From: an uncultured Pelagibacteraceae bacterium
Lineage (GTDB): Bacteria; Pseudomonadota; Alphaproteobacteria; Pelagibacterales; Pelagibacteraceae
Assembly (NCBI GenBank): GCA_902627565.1
Contig: CACOJM010000003.1
Location: forward strand, 1 to 64,000
DNA length: 64,000 bases
Reading direction: 5' to 3'
Part shown: in pieces, positions 1-9,608 of the stretch
Layout: each line of letters opens with the position of its first letter
Position numbering within the stretch: the stretch's first letter is position 1
The notes under the pieces: model-generated
The model's database searches: none
What the model was told of the DNA's origin: nothing
The model's input: the letters and a program-made list of their open reading frames with translations, nothing else
Made by a program: the position numbers and the translations under genes

Positions 1-299
1 AATTCATTATTTAGAAGTGATTTTAATGAAATATTCGTTTCAATATTTTGAATATCTAAAGATTTACTTTCATTAATTACTTTAGGACCAATTGTTTTAA
101 TGCTTAAATTAAGTTCTAATGGGTTTAAGATTAATTTAACATCTTTTAGTTCTACAATTAAATTACTATTAATTTCTCTAATTTTTGACTGAATTTTCTG
201 ATTAAACTTTGTAGTTTCAATACCAAATATACTTAAATAAGTTACTAAAATTGTTAAAATTAAAATTAGGAAAAAAATTGTTTTAAAAATTATTTTCAT
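1..299 (-). CDS. AsmA-like membrane-anchored protein (partial, N-terminal part only)
   Basis: This reading frame begins at ATG 299-297 and runs off the left edge, so only about 99 residues are visible. It opens with one hydrophobic segment (about residues 4-26, rich in Ile, Leu and Phe), followed by a soluble part with alternating polar and hydrophobic residues typical of beta structure. A single N-terminal anchor followed by such a region fits AsmA/DUF748-type periplasmic proteins, but too little is visible to be sure. Its ATG overlaps the prfB stop (ATGA), so it is probably translated in the same operon, after prfB. Confidence 0.5.
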   Translation of the reverse strand, partial: MKIIFKTIFFLILILTILVTYLSIFGIETTKFNQKIQSKIREINSNLIVELKDVKLILNPLELNLSIKTIGPKVINESKSLDIQNIETNISLKSLLNNE

Positions 300-1391
300 T
301 TAATTTGATATAGCGATTGCTCCAAAAACTCGTCTATTTCACCATCTAATATCTTGTCAGGACTGGTGCTTTCAAAGTTTGTTCTATTATCTTTGACTAG
401 TCTATAAGGTTGTAAAACATAAGATCTAATCTGGTGACCCCATCCAATTTCAGATTTTGAAGACTCAAAATTTTGGTTTTCTTCTTCCTTTTTTTTCATT
501 TCAAAATCATAAAGTCTAGCTCTCAACATATTCATACAAGTCTCTTTATTTTTATGTTGTGATCTTTCATTCTGACATTGTACAACAATTTTTGTTGGCA
601 AATGAGTTATTCTAACAGCACTATCTGTTGTATTTACATGTTGTCCTCCTGCTCCACTTGATCGATATGTGTCTATTCTCAAATCTTTATCAAGAATTTC
701 GATATTAATATTTTCATCCACAACTGGAAAAACCCAAACACTTGCAAAACTAGTATGTCTTCTAGATCCAGAGTCAAATGGAGAAATTCTTACCAATCTA
801 TGAATTCCTGATTCTTTTTTAAGCCATCCGAAGACATAATCTCCTTGAATTTTAATCGTAGAAGATTTTATACCAGCTTCATCTCCTTTATGCTCACTGA
901 TTAAATTTGATTTAAATTTTTTGCTATCTGACCATTTTAGATACATTCTTCTAAGCATCTCAGCCCAATCCTGGCTTTCTGTACCACCAGCACCAGCATG
1001 AATTTCTATATAGCAATCTAATGAGTCAGCCTCATTTGATAAAAAACATTTTATTTCATTTTTTTTTACAGACTGTCTTAATTCTTTAATATTATTAAAA
1101 ACTTCATTTTGAATACTTAAATTTTTTTCTTCAATAGCAAGATAATTTAATTCATCTAAATCTTTTAGGTTTTTAATAGAGTTATCATATGAATTAATCA
1201 AATCTTCATATAGTTTTTTTTCCTTTATTATCTTATGTGAATTTGTCTTATCCTGCCAAAAATCAGGATCGAGCATTTTTAGGTTATTCTCTTTTAATTT
1301 TGATAAAATTTTATTTTTTTCAAAGATACTCCTTAACTCTTTGATTTATTTTCTCTATCTCTTTTTTAAAATCTAAATATTTATAGTCCAT
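296..1391 (-). CDS. prfB: Peptide chain release factor 2, expressed through a programmed +1 frameshift
   Basis: RF2 recognises UAA and UGA stop codons and triggers peptide release. The main frame (from codon 1276) has the class I release-factor GGQ motif in GAGGQHVN and the SPF tripeptide in RISPFDSGSRR. A short upstream frame starts at ATG 1391 and encodes 23 residues ending in a Leu codon, then in-frame TGA at 1322-1320. Skipping one base joins it to the main frame, giving 23+15+326 = 364 residues, close to the usual 365. The junction AAG GAG TAT CTT TGA matches the classical RF2 recoding site, with an internal Shine-Dalgarno three bases before the slippery CTT. The start overlaps the mrcA stop (TAATG). 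Starting at 1276 would lose the N-terminal helices. Confidence 0.95.
1320..1334 (-). other. RF2 programmed +1 ribosomal frameshift site
   Basis: On the minus strand the sequence reads AAGGAG TAT CTT TGA. It comprises an internal Shine-Dalgarno (1334-1329), a slippery CTT (1325-1323) and an in-frame UGA (1322-1320). A ribosome stalled at UGA when RF2 is scarce slips +1 to read GAA, so RF2 autoregulates its own synthesis, as known for E. coli prfB. The base after UGA is A here, where E. coli has C. Confidence 0.93.
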
Positions 1392-3727
1392 TAGTAAAAC
1401 TTTAATATATTATTAGTGTCTACTTTGTTATTATTAGAATATAAAATTTTTCCATCAATAACATTCTTGCTTTTATACGCCTCTAAAATCGTATTATTTG
1501 ATGAAAACTTAGCTTTTTGACCTGTAGATGGATCAACTACCATCATTGTAATGCCAGTTGAAACTTTAAATGGTCTTGCATCAGATTTTTTTACAGCAGA
1601 CTCAATAAATCGTTTAAATATTGGTAGGGCTGTTTTTGAACCAGTCTCAAATTTACCTAATGGTTGGGGGTTATCCATCCCAACGTAAACACCGATAACC
1701 AAATCAGAGGTAAAACCAATGAACCAGGTATCTGTATTTTCATTAGTTGTGCCTGTTTTGCCAGCAATATTTAACTTTAAACTTTTTAACTTTTTTCCTG
1801 TTCCTCTCTTAATTACACCTTCAAGGAAAGACGTTATTTGATATGCGGTCTGAGATGAAAATACTTGCTTATAGTCATCTTTTATTTTTGGATAATCGGT
1901 TCCCGTAAATGAAATATTTTGACAATTTAAACAAGTCCTTTTTTCGTTATTTACTATTGTATTTCCCTCACTATCTTGAATTCTATCAATTAATATTGGT
2001 GAAACTAATTTTCCACCATTAACAAATGCTGAGTATGCTGAGGTAAGTTTTAATAAAGTTGTTTCTGCTGATCCTAAAGAAATAGATAATAAAGCTTCAG
2101 GATTATCATAAATACCAAGCTCTTCCGAAAATTTTACAATGTTATTAATTCCTAATTTTTGAGCAATTCTTACAGTCATAAGATTTCTAGATTTTTCAAG
2201 ACCGACCCTTAAAGTTGAAGGTCCATAAAACTTTTTACCATAATTTTCTGGTTTCCACATTTTAAGGTCTGAACCTTGATCCAAAACTAATGGTGCATCT
2301 AAAACTAATGAAGACGGTGTATAATTGTTCTCTAACGCAAGAGCATAAACAAAAGGCTTAAATGCTGAACCGGGTTGCCTCAATGCTTGAGAGGCTCTAT
2401 TGAATTCACTGTTTCTAAAACTAAATCCACCAGATATGGCCAAGACTCTTCCGCTGTAAGGATTCATTACCACAATACCTCCATTTATTTTTGGTATTTG
2501 TTCTAAACTAAATTTCCCATTAGATTGATTTTTTACATAGATGACATCACCTACATTCAATAATTCATTAAATTCTTTTTTTGTCCATGATATATCTTTA
2601 TATTCTATGATACCTTGCAGTTTTTCATTAGTTTCTATCTCTGCAGAAAATTGATTTATTTTTTTTACTATTGCTAATTTCCAATCAATTGATTTTTCTA
2701 AATTGTATTTTTTTAAATCTTTATACCATTCATCAAAATAAGTTTTGTTAAGTAAAGGTCCACGCCAGCCTTTTCTTTTATCATATGCTATCAAACCTTC
2801 TCTTAAAGATACAGTTGCAATTTTTTGTAATTCTAAATCTATAGGAGTGTTAATATTAAATCCTTGTTTATAAATTTTATCATAAGAAAGAGTTTCAATT
2901 ATACTTTTTCTAACATCTTCAATATAGTATTGGGCATCTTCTAAAAAAATTTTTTTTGTTTTTTTTAATTTGATATTTTGTGATTTAAGTTCCTCATATT
3001 CTTTTTGTTTAATGAATTTGTTATCAAATAGATTTTTTAACACCAAATCCCTTCTAAATTTTGCTAATTCAATATTTCTATATGGATTATATTTACTTGG
3101 AGCCTTTGGTAAAGCTGCCAATAAAGCTGCCTCAACATAATTTAGTTCTTTTATTGATTTATCAAAATACTCTAAACTAGCTGCTGCCACACCATAAGCA
3201 CCGCTTCCAAGATAAATTTGATTAAGATATAGTTCTAATATTCTCTCTTTTGACAATGCTCTTTCAATTCTAAATGCTAAGATTGCTTCTTTAATTTTCC
3301 TATTTAAGCTTACTTCATTACTTAATAAAAAATTTTTTGCTACTTGTTGCGTAATGGTAGAGGCACCTTCTAATCTTCTTGAGGTAATAATATTTCTTAT
3401 ATTATTTATAACAGCTCTCAAAACTCCCTTAGCATCCACACCAGGATGTGAAAAAAAATTTTTGTCTTCAGCTGATAAAAAAGCATTTACTACATTTCGA
3501 GGAATTGACCTGTAAGGAACAAATATTCTTTTTTCGGATGAAAAATCTGCAACTAATTCTCCATTTCCTGAATACATTTTGCTTGATACAGGCGGTTTAT
3601 AATTCTTTAAAAATTTATAATCAGGTATATTACTTGAAAAATTCCACAAAATGCCCAAAACAAGAATTACGAGAATTAGCGAAAAACTAGCAAAAGTAAT
3701 TAATATATTTTTAAATAATTTACTCAT
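1391..3727 (-). CDS. mrcA: Penicillin-binding protein 1A, bifunctional peptidoglycan synthase
   Basis: A class A PBP that polymerises glycan strands and cross-links peptides at the periplasmic face of the inner membrane. The 778-residue protein has one N-terminal membrane helix (about 8-30). A GT51 transglycosylase domain follows, with SAEDKNFFSHPGVD (catalytic Glu near 87) and GASTITQQVAKN. The transpeptidase domain has all three signatures: SxxK in GSAFKP (Ser 454, Lys 457), SRN (513-515) and KTGTT (657-661). Length fits the family. It is divergent from rne across a 98-bp gap. A TATAAT box lies 9 nt before the ATG. Confidence 0.96.
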   Translation of the reverse strand: MSKLFKNILITFASFSLILVILVLGILWNFSSNIPDYKFLKNYKPPVSSKMYSGNGELVADFSSEKRIFVPYRSIPRNVVNAFLSAEDKNFFSHPGVDAKGVLRAVINNIRNIITSRRLEGASTITQQVAKNFLLSNEVSLNRKIKEAILAFRIERALSKERILELYLNQIYLGSGAYGVAAASLEYFDKSIKELNYVEAALLAALPKAPSKYNPYRNIELAKFRRDLVLKNLFDNKFIKQKEYEELKSQNIKLKKTKKIFLEDAQYYIEDVRKSIIETLSYDKIYKQGFNINTPIDLELQKIATVSLREGLIAYDKRKGWRGPLLNKTYFDEWYKDLKKYNLEKSIDWKLAIVKKINQFSAEIETNEKLQGIIEYKDISWTKKEFNELLNVGDVIYVKNQSNGKFSLEQIPKINGGIVVMNPYSGRVLAISGGFSFRNSEFNRASQALRQPGSAFKPFVYALALENNYTPSSLVLDAPLVLDQGSDLKMWKPENYGKKFYGPSTLRVGLEKSRNLMTVRIAQKLGINNIVKFSEELGIYDNPEALLSISLGSAETTLLKLTSAYSAFVNGGKLVSPILIDRIQDSEGNTIVNNEKRTCLNCQNISFTGTDYPKIKDDYKQVFSSQTAYQITSFLEGVIKRGTGKKLKSLKLNIAGKTGTTNENTDTWFIGFTSDLVIGVYVGMDNPQPLGKFETGSKTALPIFKRFIESAVKKSDARPFKVSTGITMMVVDPSTGQKAKFSSNNTILEAYKSKNVIDGKILYSNNNKVDTNNILKFY

Positions 3728-3736
3728 TTTGTTTCC

Positions 3737-3742
3737 ATTATA
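3737..3742 (-). promoter_or_regulatory. Candidate -10 box of mrcA
   Basis: TATAAT on the minus strand ends 9 nt before the mrcA ATG, so the transcript would start at or very near the start codon. No good -35 is visible. The box lies inside a small inverted repeat (TTCCA / TGGAA, 3733-3750). Confidence 0.4.
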
Positions 3743-3825
3743 TATTGGAATTTGTTAAAGTTATGGCATTAGAATTATACAAAATTTATAAATAAATATT
3801 TAATGAAACAATCAAATAATAGACT

Positions 3826-5622
3826 ATGGAAAAAAATTTATACATTGATGCTACGCATCCTAGTGAAACTAGAGTTGTACTTAAATCAGACAATAATATT
3901 GAGGATTACGAATACGAAGGCTCAAAAAATAGCCTAATAAAAAACAATATCTATTTAGGGAAAGTGAGCAGAATAGAGCCTTCTTTACAAGCTGCATTCG
4001 TAGATTTTGGAAGAGATAGACATGGCTTTCTATCTTTCAATGACATTCAGTCTGATTACTATCAAATACCACAAAGTGATTTAGAAATTATAAAACTTGA
4101 GGAAGAAAGAATAAGAGAGGAACTTTCAAAAAAAGTTGAAGAAAAAGAGGAAGAAAATATTGCCGGTGGTAACCTAGAATTAGAAGATCCAATAGAAAAA
4201 TTAGATCTAATAGAAAATAAAAATGAGGATGAAAAAGAAAATCTAGATGATTTAAAAAATAAAAAAAACGATAACCGTCCTAAATTTAAGAAATATAAAA
4301 TTCAAGAAGTTATCAAGCCAAATCAAGTCATTTTAGTCCAAGTAATCAAAGATGAGAGAGGTCAGAAAGGAGCTGCCTTAAGTACATTTATTTCTATAGC
4401 AGGTAAATACATAGTTCTTATGCCCAATACACCAAAAGGAGGTGGAATTTCCAGAAAGATATTTAACCCAGCTGATCGAAAAAAAATTAGGGCAATATTG
4501 AATGAAATAGAAATTCCAAAAGAAATGGGATTAATAGTAAGAACTGCTGGAAGTAATAAAACAAAAAATGAAATAAATCATGACTTAACTACATTAATCA
4601 ATACATGGAACCAGATTAAAGATAATGCCATCAACTCAATTGCTCCAGCATTAATACATCAAGAAAGTGAAATTATAAAAAGAACTTTAAGAGATATGTA
4701 TGATGAAAATACAAAGAATATTTTTGTTGAAGGTAATGACGGTTACAAAAAAGCTCAAAATTTCATGAAAATGATGATGCCTTCACATGTTAAAAAAATA
4801 AAGAAATACAGAGGTAAAACTCCGCTATTTATTGAGGAAGGAATTGAACAAAAATTAAATCAGATTTTTGAGTCAGAAATAAAACTAATATCTGGTGGTT
4901 ACTTAGTTATTAATCCTACTGAAGCTTTAGTTTCAATTGATATTAATTCTGGGAGTTCAATTAAACAAAAAAATGTTGAGAGTACTGCTTTAGATACAAA
5001 CCTCGAAGCAGCAGATGAAATTGCAAGACAAATTAAAATAAGAGATTTATCAGGATTAATAATTATTGATTTCATCGATATGCTTAGCTACGGAAATAGA
5101 AAATTAGTTGAAAGAAGGCTTAAAGAAAAATGTAGGGCAGATAGAGCCAGAATACAAATTGGAAGAATAAGTAATTTTGGACTATTAGAAATGTCTAGAC
5201 AAAGATTAAGAGAAAGTGCTGTAAAATGGAAGATAAATTTAACTGATGAGTCTTTTGCACTTAAAATTTTAAAACTAGTTGAATTAAAAACAGTTATGAA
5301 TAAAGCTAAATTTGTTGATTTGAAAGTATGTGAAAAAATTTCGAATTTTTTAAAGGAAAACTTTATTGAGGATTTAACTTATTTTGAAAAAAAAAATAAG
5401 ATGAAAATAGATATAATTACAGATAACAAGTTGATAATACCAGAATATATTATTGATTTAAAAAATAAATCAAAAAAAACACTCGAATTAATAGAACATC
5501 ATGAAAAATTAAGAAATTTAGAAAATCTAAAAAATGAAAATAATATAGTTCAATTTAAAAATAAAAAAAAATTCAAAAAAAAGACCTATCGAAAAAAAAG
5601 ATTTTTTAAGAAAGCTAAATGA
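3826..5622 (+). CDS. rne: Ribonuclease E/G family endoribonuclease, without the usual zinc-link cysteines
   Basis: An endoribonuclease for mRNA decay and rRNA/tRNA processing. Residues about 1-190 form the S1/RNase E N-terminal region, interrupted by an acidic and lysine-rich insert (about 88-150). The catalytic Mg-binding aspartates are present in VSIDINSG (Asp 372) and LIIIDFIDM (Asp 415). The conserved [12 protein letters not shown] follows at about 451-462. After it, E. coli and most alphaproteobacteria have the CPxC zinc-link that joins dimers into the tetramer. Here the sequence passes straight to [16 protein letters not shown] with no such cysteines. At 598 aa it has only a short Lys-rich tail, not a long degradosome scaffold. 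Its 3' end overlaps convergent thiG by 8 bp. Confidence 0.92.
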   Translation: MEKNLYIDATHPSETRVVLKSDNNIEDYEYEGSKNSLIKNNIYLGKVSRIEPSLQAAFVDFGRDRHGFLSFNDIQSDYYQIPQSDLEIIKLEEERIREELSKKVEEKEEENIAGGNLELEDPIEKLDLIENKNEDEKENLDDLKNKKNDNRPKFKKYKIQEVIKPNQVILVQVIKDERGQKGAALSTFISIAGKYIVLMPNTPKGGGISRKIFNPADRKKIRAILNEIEIPKEMGLIVRTAGSNKTKNEINHDLTTLINTWNQIKDNAINSIAPALIHQESEIIKRTLRDMYDENTKNIFVEGNDGYKKAQNFMKMMMPSHVKKIKKYRGKTPLFIEEGIEQKLNQIFESEIKLISGGYLVINPTEALVSIDINSGSSIKQKNVESTALDTNLEAADEIARQIKIRDLSGLIIIDFIDMLSYGNRKLVERRLKEKCRADRARIQIGRISNFGLLEMSRQRLRESAVKWKINLTDESFALKILKLVELKTVMNKAKFVDLKVCEKISNFLKENFIEDLTYFEKKNKMKIDIITDNKLIIPEYIIDLKNKSKKTLELIEHHEKLRNLENLKNENNIVQFKNKKKFKKKTYRKKRFFKKAK

Positions 5623-6388
5623 TCCCTTTTAGAGGTGAAGATGCATTTCCCATTAAATTTTTTTCAATTCTTCCTGAAAGGTAAGATTGTCTACCAGCAA
5701 TAACTGCATTTTTAAAAGCTAATGCCATCTCAAAAGGTTTTTTTGCTTTTGCGATTGCAGTATTCACTAAAACTCCATCACAACCAAGTTCCATTGCAAT
5801 AGTTGCATCAGAAGCTTGGCCAAGTCCTGCATCAATTATCAAAGGTAGTTTTGTTTGATTTCTTATAATTTTAATGTTTACTTTATTTTGGATTCCCAAG
5901 CCTGAACCTATTGGGGCAGCTAATGGCATTATTGCACATGCCCCAGCATTTTCTAATCTTTTTGCCATTAATGGATCATCATTACAATAAACCATAACCT
6001 TAAATCCCTCTTTAGATAAAATTTCTGTTGATTTTAAAGTTTCTATCATTTCAGGATATAAATTTTTTTTATCTCCAAGGACTTCAAGTTTTACTAATTT
6101 CCAACCACCAATTTCTCTTGCCAATCTTAAAGTTCTAAGTGCTTCTTTTGAATTAAAACATCCTGCGGTGTTTGGAAGATAAGTTATTTTTTTTGGATCA
6201 ATGTAATCCATTAAAAGAGGCTTATTTTTATCTAAAATATTCACTCTTCTTACAGCAACAGTAACTATGTCTGCTCCAGAAAGTTTAATCGCTTTAGCAC
6301 ACTCAGGAAGACTTTTATATTTTCCAGTACCCACAATTAATCTTGAGTGAAATATTTTTTTCGCAACTATAAATTTATCTTTTTTCAA
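5615..6388 (-). CDS. thiG: Thiazole synthase
   Basis: ThiG builds the thiazole phosphate half of thiamin from deoxyxylulose phosphate, dehydroglycine and ThiS thiocarboxylate. The (beta/alpha)8 protein shows the Schiff-base lysine in [10 protein letters not shown] (Lys 100) and the phosphate-binding glycine segments PIGSGLGI and DAGLGQ. The longer frame opens at a TTG at 6403. A second TTG at 6388 is preferred because a strong GGAGG (6401-6397) sits 8 nt before it and it gives 257 aa, the family length. It follows thiS in one operon. SAR11 is known to make thiazole while lacking the pyrimidine branch (thiC); that part is family knowledge. Confidence 0.93.
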   Translation of the reverse strand: MKKDKFIVAKKIFHSRLIVGTGKYKSLPECAKAIKLSGADIVTVAVRRVNILDKNKPLLMDYIDPKKITYLPNTAGCFNSKEALRTLRLAREIGGWKLVKLEVLGDKKNLYPEMIETLKSTEILSKEGFKVMVYCNDDPLMAKRLENAGACAIMPLAAPIGSGLGIQNKVNIKIIRNQTKLPLIIDAGLGQASDATIAMELGCDGVLVNTAIAKAKKPFEMALAFKNAVIAGRQSYLSGRIEKNLMGNASSPLKGII

Positions 6389-6389
6389 T

Positions 6390-6608
6390 TTAACCACCTC
6401 CAATAAAATGAACTATTTCGACTCTATCACTATTTTTCAAATATATTTTATCTAATCTTTTTTTGTCTATTATTTCTTGATTTAACTCAATTGCTACTTT
6501 TTTTAAGGGTATTTTCAAATTATTTACAAGTTTAGATAGATTTATATTCTCCTTAAAAGTCTTTGCTTTACCATTTACTCTAATTTTTATTTTTTTTATT
6601 TTTTTCAT
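6390..6608 (-). CDS. thiS: Sulfur carrier protein ThiS
   Basis: A 72-residue ubiquitin-fold sulfur carrier ending in IVHFIGGG. The C-terminal Gly-Gly is the site that becomes the thiocarboxylate used by ThiG. The N-terminus is unusually lysine-rich. The Shine-Dalgarno for thiG is formed by the last Gly codons of this gene, so the two are tightly coupled. Its ATG lies only 16 bp from the divergent aroQ ATG, leaving no room for conventional separate promoters and leaders. Confidence 0.9.
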   Translation of the reverse strand: MKKIKKIKIRVNGKAKTFKENINLSKLVNNLKIPLKKVAIELNQEIIDKKRLDKIYLKNSDRVEIVHFIGGG

Positions 6609-6610
6609 CG

Positions 6611-6616
6611 TATATA
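6611..6616 (+). promoter_or_regulatory. Candidate shared -10 palindrome between thiS and aroQ
   Basis: TATATA is the same on both strands. It lies 8 nt before the aroQ ATG and 2 nt from the thiS ATG, in a divergent gap of only 16 bp. At least the aroQ transcript would be leaderless. No clear -35 is seen, so this rests on spacing and on the same arrangement at other pairs in the window. Confidence 0.3.
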
Positions 6617-6624
6617 AAAGCTGA

Positions 6625-7071
6625 ATGAATAATAAAATAATTATTATTAATGGTCCAAATCTTAATCTATTAGGTGAACGAGAACAATCACAATATGGAT
6701 CTATTAGTTTTGATAAATTACAGGAAAATTGTCTAAAAAAATCAAAAGAATTAGATTTGGAAGTTAAGTTTGCTCAATCAAATATTGAGGGCGAGCTAGT
6801 AAATATTATTCAAGATTCTAGAAACAAATTTGATGGTATTATAATCAATGCTGCCGCGTTCACTCATACTTCGGTAGCGATAAGAGATGCTTTAGATGTT
6901 TATAAAAAACCTATAATAGAATTACATATTTCGAATATATATAAAAGAGAGGAATTTAGACAAAAATCACTTATTAGTGATATAGTTACTGGGGGAATTT
7001 TTGGTTTAGGAACAGATGGTTATATTTTAGCCATAATTTCTATGCACAAGCTGTTAAAAAATGAAAATTGA
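6625..7071 (+). CDS. aroQ: Type II 3-dehydroquinate dehydratase
   Basis: Third step of the shikimate pathway, dehydroquinate to dehydroshikimate. The 148-residue protein has the type II signature NGPNLNLLGERE at the N-terminus, with the catalytic Tyr in SQYG. The catalytic His and substrate loop appear in ELHISNIYKREEFRQ, and GGIFGLGTDGY lies near the C-terminus. It leads an operon with accB and accC; its end overlaps accB by 11 bp. The aroQ-accB-accC order is common in proteobacteria. Confidence 0.96.
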   Translation: MNNKIIIINGPNLNLLGEREQSQYGSISFDKLQENCLKKSKELDLEVKFAQSNIEGELVNIIQDSRNKFDGIIINAAAFTHTSVAIRDALDVYKKPIIELHISNIYKREEFRQKSLISDIVTGGIFGLGTDGYILAIISMHKLLKNEN

Positions 7072-7492
7072 TAAAAAAATAATTAAAGAATTAACAGACT
7101 GTTTAGATGAATTTAATCTCACTGAACTTGAGTATACTGAGAAAGATACAAAAATTAAAGTCTCAAAAAATAATGTTTCAATAAATAATCAAACTTTACC
7201 TAATTCAAATAATCAACCTTTAACTCAAGATGATAAAACTTCAAAAATTACAACTTCAGGAATTGAAATTACTTCACCGATAATTGGAACAGCATATCAT
7301 GCTCCAGAACCAGGAGCAAAAAAGTTTATTGAGGTGGGAAAAAAAATCAAAAAAGGTGATACTGTGATGATTGTAGAGGCGATGAAAACAATGAATCACG
7401 TACCATCAACTTCAGATGGTGTAGTAAAAAAAATTCTTGTTTCTGACGGTCAACCAGTTGAATTTGGTCAAGTTTTAATCATTTTAGAATAA
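7061..7492 (+). CDS. accB: Biotin carboxyl carrier protein of acetyl-CoA carboxylase
   Basis: Carries biotin between the biotin carboxylase (AccC) and the carboxyltransferase in the first step of fatty-acid synthesis. The 143-residue protein has an N-terminal helical region, a linker rich in Asn, Thr and Gln (about 40-65) and a biotinyl domain. The biotinylated lysine is in VEAMKTMN (Lys 109). The stop shares its last base with the accC start (TAATG), so translation is coupled. Confidence 0.97.
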   Translation: MKIDKKIIKELTDCLDEFNLTELEYTEKDTKIKVSKNNVSINNQTLPNSNNQPLTQDDKTSKITTSGIEITSPIIGTAYHAPEPGAKKFIEVGKKIKKGDTVMIVEAMKTMNHVPSTSDGVVKKILVSDGQPVEFGQVLIILE

Positions 7493-8829
7493 TGTTTAAA
7501 AAAATTTTAATTGCAAACCGTGGAGAAATTGCAGTAAGAATAATTAGAGCATGCAAAGAATGGGGAATTTCAACTGTAGCAGTTCATTCTGATGTTGATA
7601 GAGAAAGTATGCATGTTAAATTAGCAGATGAAAGTATTTGTATAGGGTCTCATCAACCCACCAATAGTTATCTTAATATACCAGCGTTGTTATCTGCCAT
7701 TGATTTGACCAACGCAGAGGCGGTTCATCCAGGCTACGGTTTTCTATCTGAAAATGCTAATTTTGCTAAAGTCTTAGAAGAAAATAAAATTAAATTTATT
7801 GGTGCATCATCTAAACATATAAAAATGATGGGTGATAAAATTCAGGCAAAGATAATTGCTAAGGATAATGGATTGCCTGTTATTGAAGGATCAGAAGGTG
7901 GCGTTAGAGATATAAATGAAGCTAAAGCACTTTGTAAAAAAATAGGATTTCCAGTTTTAATTAAAGCATCAGGTGGTGGAGGCGGAAAAGGTATGAAGAT
8001 AGTAAATAAAGAACAAGATTTTGAAACACTGTTTTCAACAGCCAAATCTGAAGCTCAAAAATACTTTGGTAATGATGAAGTTTATATAGAAAAATTTTTT
8101 CAAAATCCAAGACATATAGAAGTTCAAATTTTAGCTGGAAAAAACAGAGCTATACATTTACATGAAAGAGATTGCTCTGTTCAAAGAAGACATCAAAAAT
8201 TAATTGAGGAAACGCCTAGCCCAGTTTTGACTGATAAAATTAGAAAAGATCTTTTTGAAAAAACAATTAATATGGTCAGTAAAATTGGATATGAAGGTGC
8301 TGGAACTGTTGAATTCATCTATGAAGATGGAAAATTTTATTTTTTAGAAATGAATACTAGAGTACAAGTAGAACATCCTGTTACTGAGATGGTTACCGGT
8401 ATAGATATAATTAAAGAACAAATATGGATTGCATACTCTGGAGAAACTGCATTAAAACAATCAGATATTAATCCAAGAGGTCATGCTATTGAATGTAGAA
8501 TAAATGCAGAAGATCCTAGTAAAAACTTTCAACCTTCTCCTGGAACTATTGGAATGTGCCATCAACCATCTGGTTTTAGAACAAGAGTTGATGGTGCTAT
8601 TTATCAAGGATACAAAGTAACACCATATTATGACAGTATGGTTTGCAAACTAATTTGTCACGGAAGAAATCGAGTTGAAGCAATTCAAAGAATGAATAGA
8701 TCTTTAGACGAATTTGTTATTGAAGGCATTACAACTACTATTCCCTTACACAAAAAGCTACTTAATCATAAAAAATTTATAAATTCAGATTTTAATGTAA
8801 GCTGGTTAGATAACGAAAAGATAATCTAA
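7492..8829 (+). CDS. accC: Biotin carboxylase subunit of acetyl-CoA carboxylase
   Basis: ATP-dependent carboxylation of AccB-bound biotin. The 445-residue ATP-grasp protein starts with KILIANRGEIAVRIIRACKE, has the glycine-rich ATP loop KASGGGGGKGM (about 157-167), the active-site stretch EMNTRVQVEHPVTEM and the C-terminal biotin carboxylase domain with HAIECRINAEDP. Length is normal. Its end overlaps the convergent DUF2155 gene by 4 bp. Confidence 0.97.
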   Translation: MFKKILIANRGEIAVRIIRACKEWGISTVAVHSDVDRESMHVKLADESICIGSHQPTNSYLNIPALLSAIDLTNAEAVHPGYGFLSENANFAKVLEENKIKFIGASSKHIKMMGDKIQAKIIAKDNGLPVIEGSEGGVRDINEAKALCKKIGFPVLIKASGGGGGKGMKIVNKEQDFETLFSTAKSEAQKYFGNDEVYIEKFFQNPRHIEVQILAGKNRAIHLHERDCSVQRRHQKLIEETPSPVLTDKIRKDLFEKTINMVSKIGYEGAGTVEFIYEDGKFYFLEMNTRVQVEHPVTEMVTGIDIIKEQIWIAYSGETALKQSDINPRGHAIECRINAEDPSKNFQPSPGTIGMCHQPSGFRTRVDGAIYQGYKVTPYYDSMVCKLICHGRNRVEAIQRMNRSLDEFVIEGITTTIPLHKKLLNHKKFINSDFNVSWLDNEKII

Positions 8830-9236
8830 TAACATTTTACTAGCCAAATGTCATAAACAGGATGATCGAAAGGTGCAATTGATGGACTAGATGAAAACAT
8901 CCATCCATTAAAAACAAAAACATCGTCTTTATTTTTGTTGGTCAAATCTTTTACTTGAATATATGCCGTAATTTCTGGATTATCATCAAATTCTGAGTTT
9001 TTACATTTCATATTTTTTATAGAAAGATCTTTATGTTTTATTTCTTCACCATTTTTTATTCTTACTAGAGTATTTTTTGAACTAATCTTATCCAAAACTT
9101 TTATCTCTATATAATCTCCCTCTAAATCACTTGAAGCTTTCAATTTAAAAGACAAGTTAAGTAATAATATCAATATTAAAAAAAATAAAAATAATGATTT
9201 AACTTTTCCAACTTTTATATTTTTTTTCACTAACAT
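8826..9236 (-). CDS. DUF2155 family protein, probably exported
   Basis: A 136-residue protein with a lysine-rich start and one strong hydrophobic segment (about 14-32), probably an uncleaved or cleavable signal. The C-terminal half has the DUF2155 pattern, with FNGWMFSSSPSIAPFDHPVYDIW and two cysteines (in MKCKN and VKCY). The function is unknown. In alphaproteobacteria this family often sits beside the NDUFA12 gene and accBC, as here. It overlaps the upstream NDUFA12 gene by 38 bp in another frame, long even for this genome, but no later start codon keeps the signal segment. Confidence 0.8.
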   Translation of the reverse strand: MLVKKNIKVGKVKSLFLFFLILILLLNLSFKLKASSDLEGDYIEIKVLDKISSKNTLVRIKNGEEIKHKDLSIKNMKCKNSEFDDNPEITAYIQVKDLTNKNKDDVFVFNGWMFSSSPSIAPFDHPVYDIWLVKCY

Positions 9237-9558
9237 TTTTATTTTTATTAGGATAATAGGCTGAGTCTGTTCCTGTTAAATTTGGTTGATGAGGTTTTTG
9301 CCAATCATACTTCTCAAGATTATGATTTTTTTCAATTTTATTAGGAGTAAAATGTATCCATGAATACCATTCTACTGGAATTTTTGAAGCATCTATTTCC
9401 CCTGCATATATAACCCATCTTTTTCCATTTTTGCTCTCATAGTATTTATTTCCAAACGAGTCTTTTCCAACTAGTTTTCCAAATAAAATGGTTTTAATTC
9501 TTGTTCCAAGAGTATCTTGATTCCACCAGGTAAAAATTTTTTTAAAAAGTGTCAACAT
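9199..9558 (-). CDS. NDUFA12-family accessory subunit of NADH:ubiquinone oxidoreductase
   Basis: A 119-residue homologue of mitochondrial B17.2/NDUFA12, an accessory subunit of respiratory complex I. This subunit is characteristic of Alphaproteobacteria and mitochondria. Visible family features are the TWWNQDTLGT opening, LVGKDSFGNKYYE, the KRWVIYAGEIDASKIPVEWYSWIHF block and the Pro-rich W-KPHQPNLTGT segment. It is the first gene of a two-gene unit with the DUF2155 gene. It is a strong taxonomic marker for the window. Confidence 0.92.
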   Translation of the reverse strand: MLTLFKKIFTWWNQDTLGTRIKTILFGKLVGKDSFGNKYYESKNGKRWVIYAGEIDASKIPVEWYSWIHFTPNKIEKNHNLEKYDWQKPHQPNLTGTDSAYYPNKNKNVSEKKYKSWKS

Positions 9559-9608
9559 TAAAAGTTTATTAATTTCAATTCAAAATTGTATAAATTAAAT
9601 TAGACTAA

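Noticed and set aside
1318-1322. A nonsense or frameshift error breaking prfB
   Set aside because: The in-frame TGA is preceded by the complete RF2 recoding signal and the joined frames give the standard length, so this is programmed and not a defect.
3733-3750. Inverted repeat TTCCA-TGGAA between mrcA and rne as an operator
   Set aside because: Only 5 bp per arm in AT-rich DNA; not distinguishable from chance, although it overlaps the mrcA -10 box.
6389-6403. TTG at 6403 as the thiG start
   Set aside because: The Shine-Dalgarno GGAGG would lie inside the coding sequence; TTG 6388 has it at the right distance and gives the family length.
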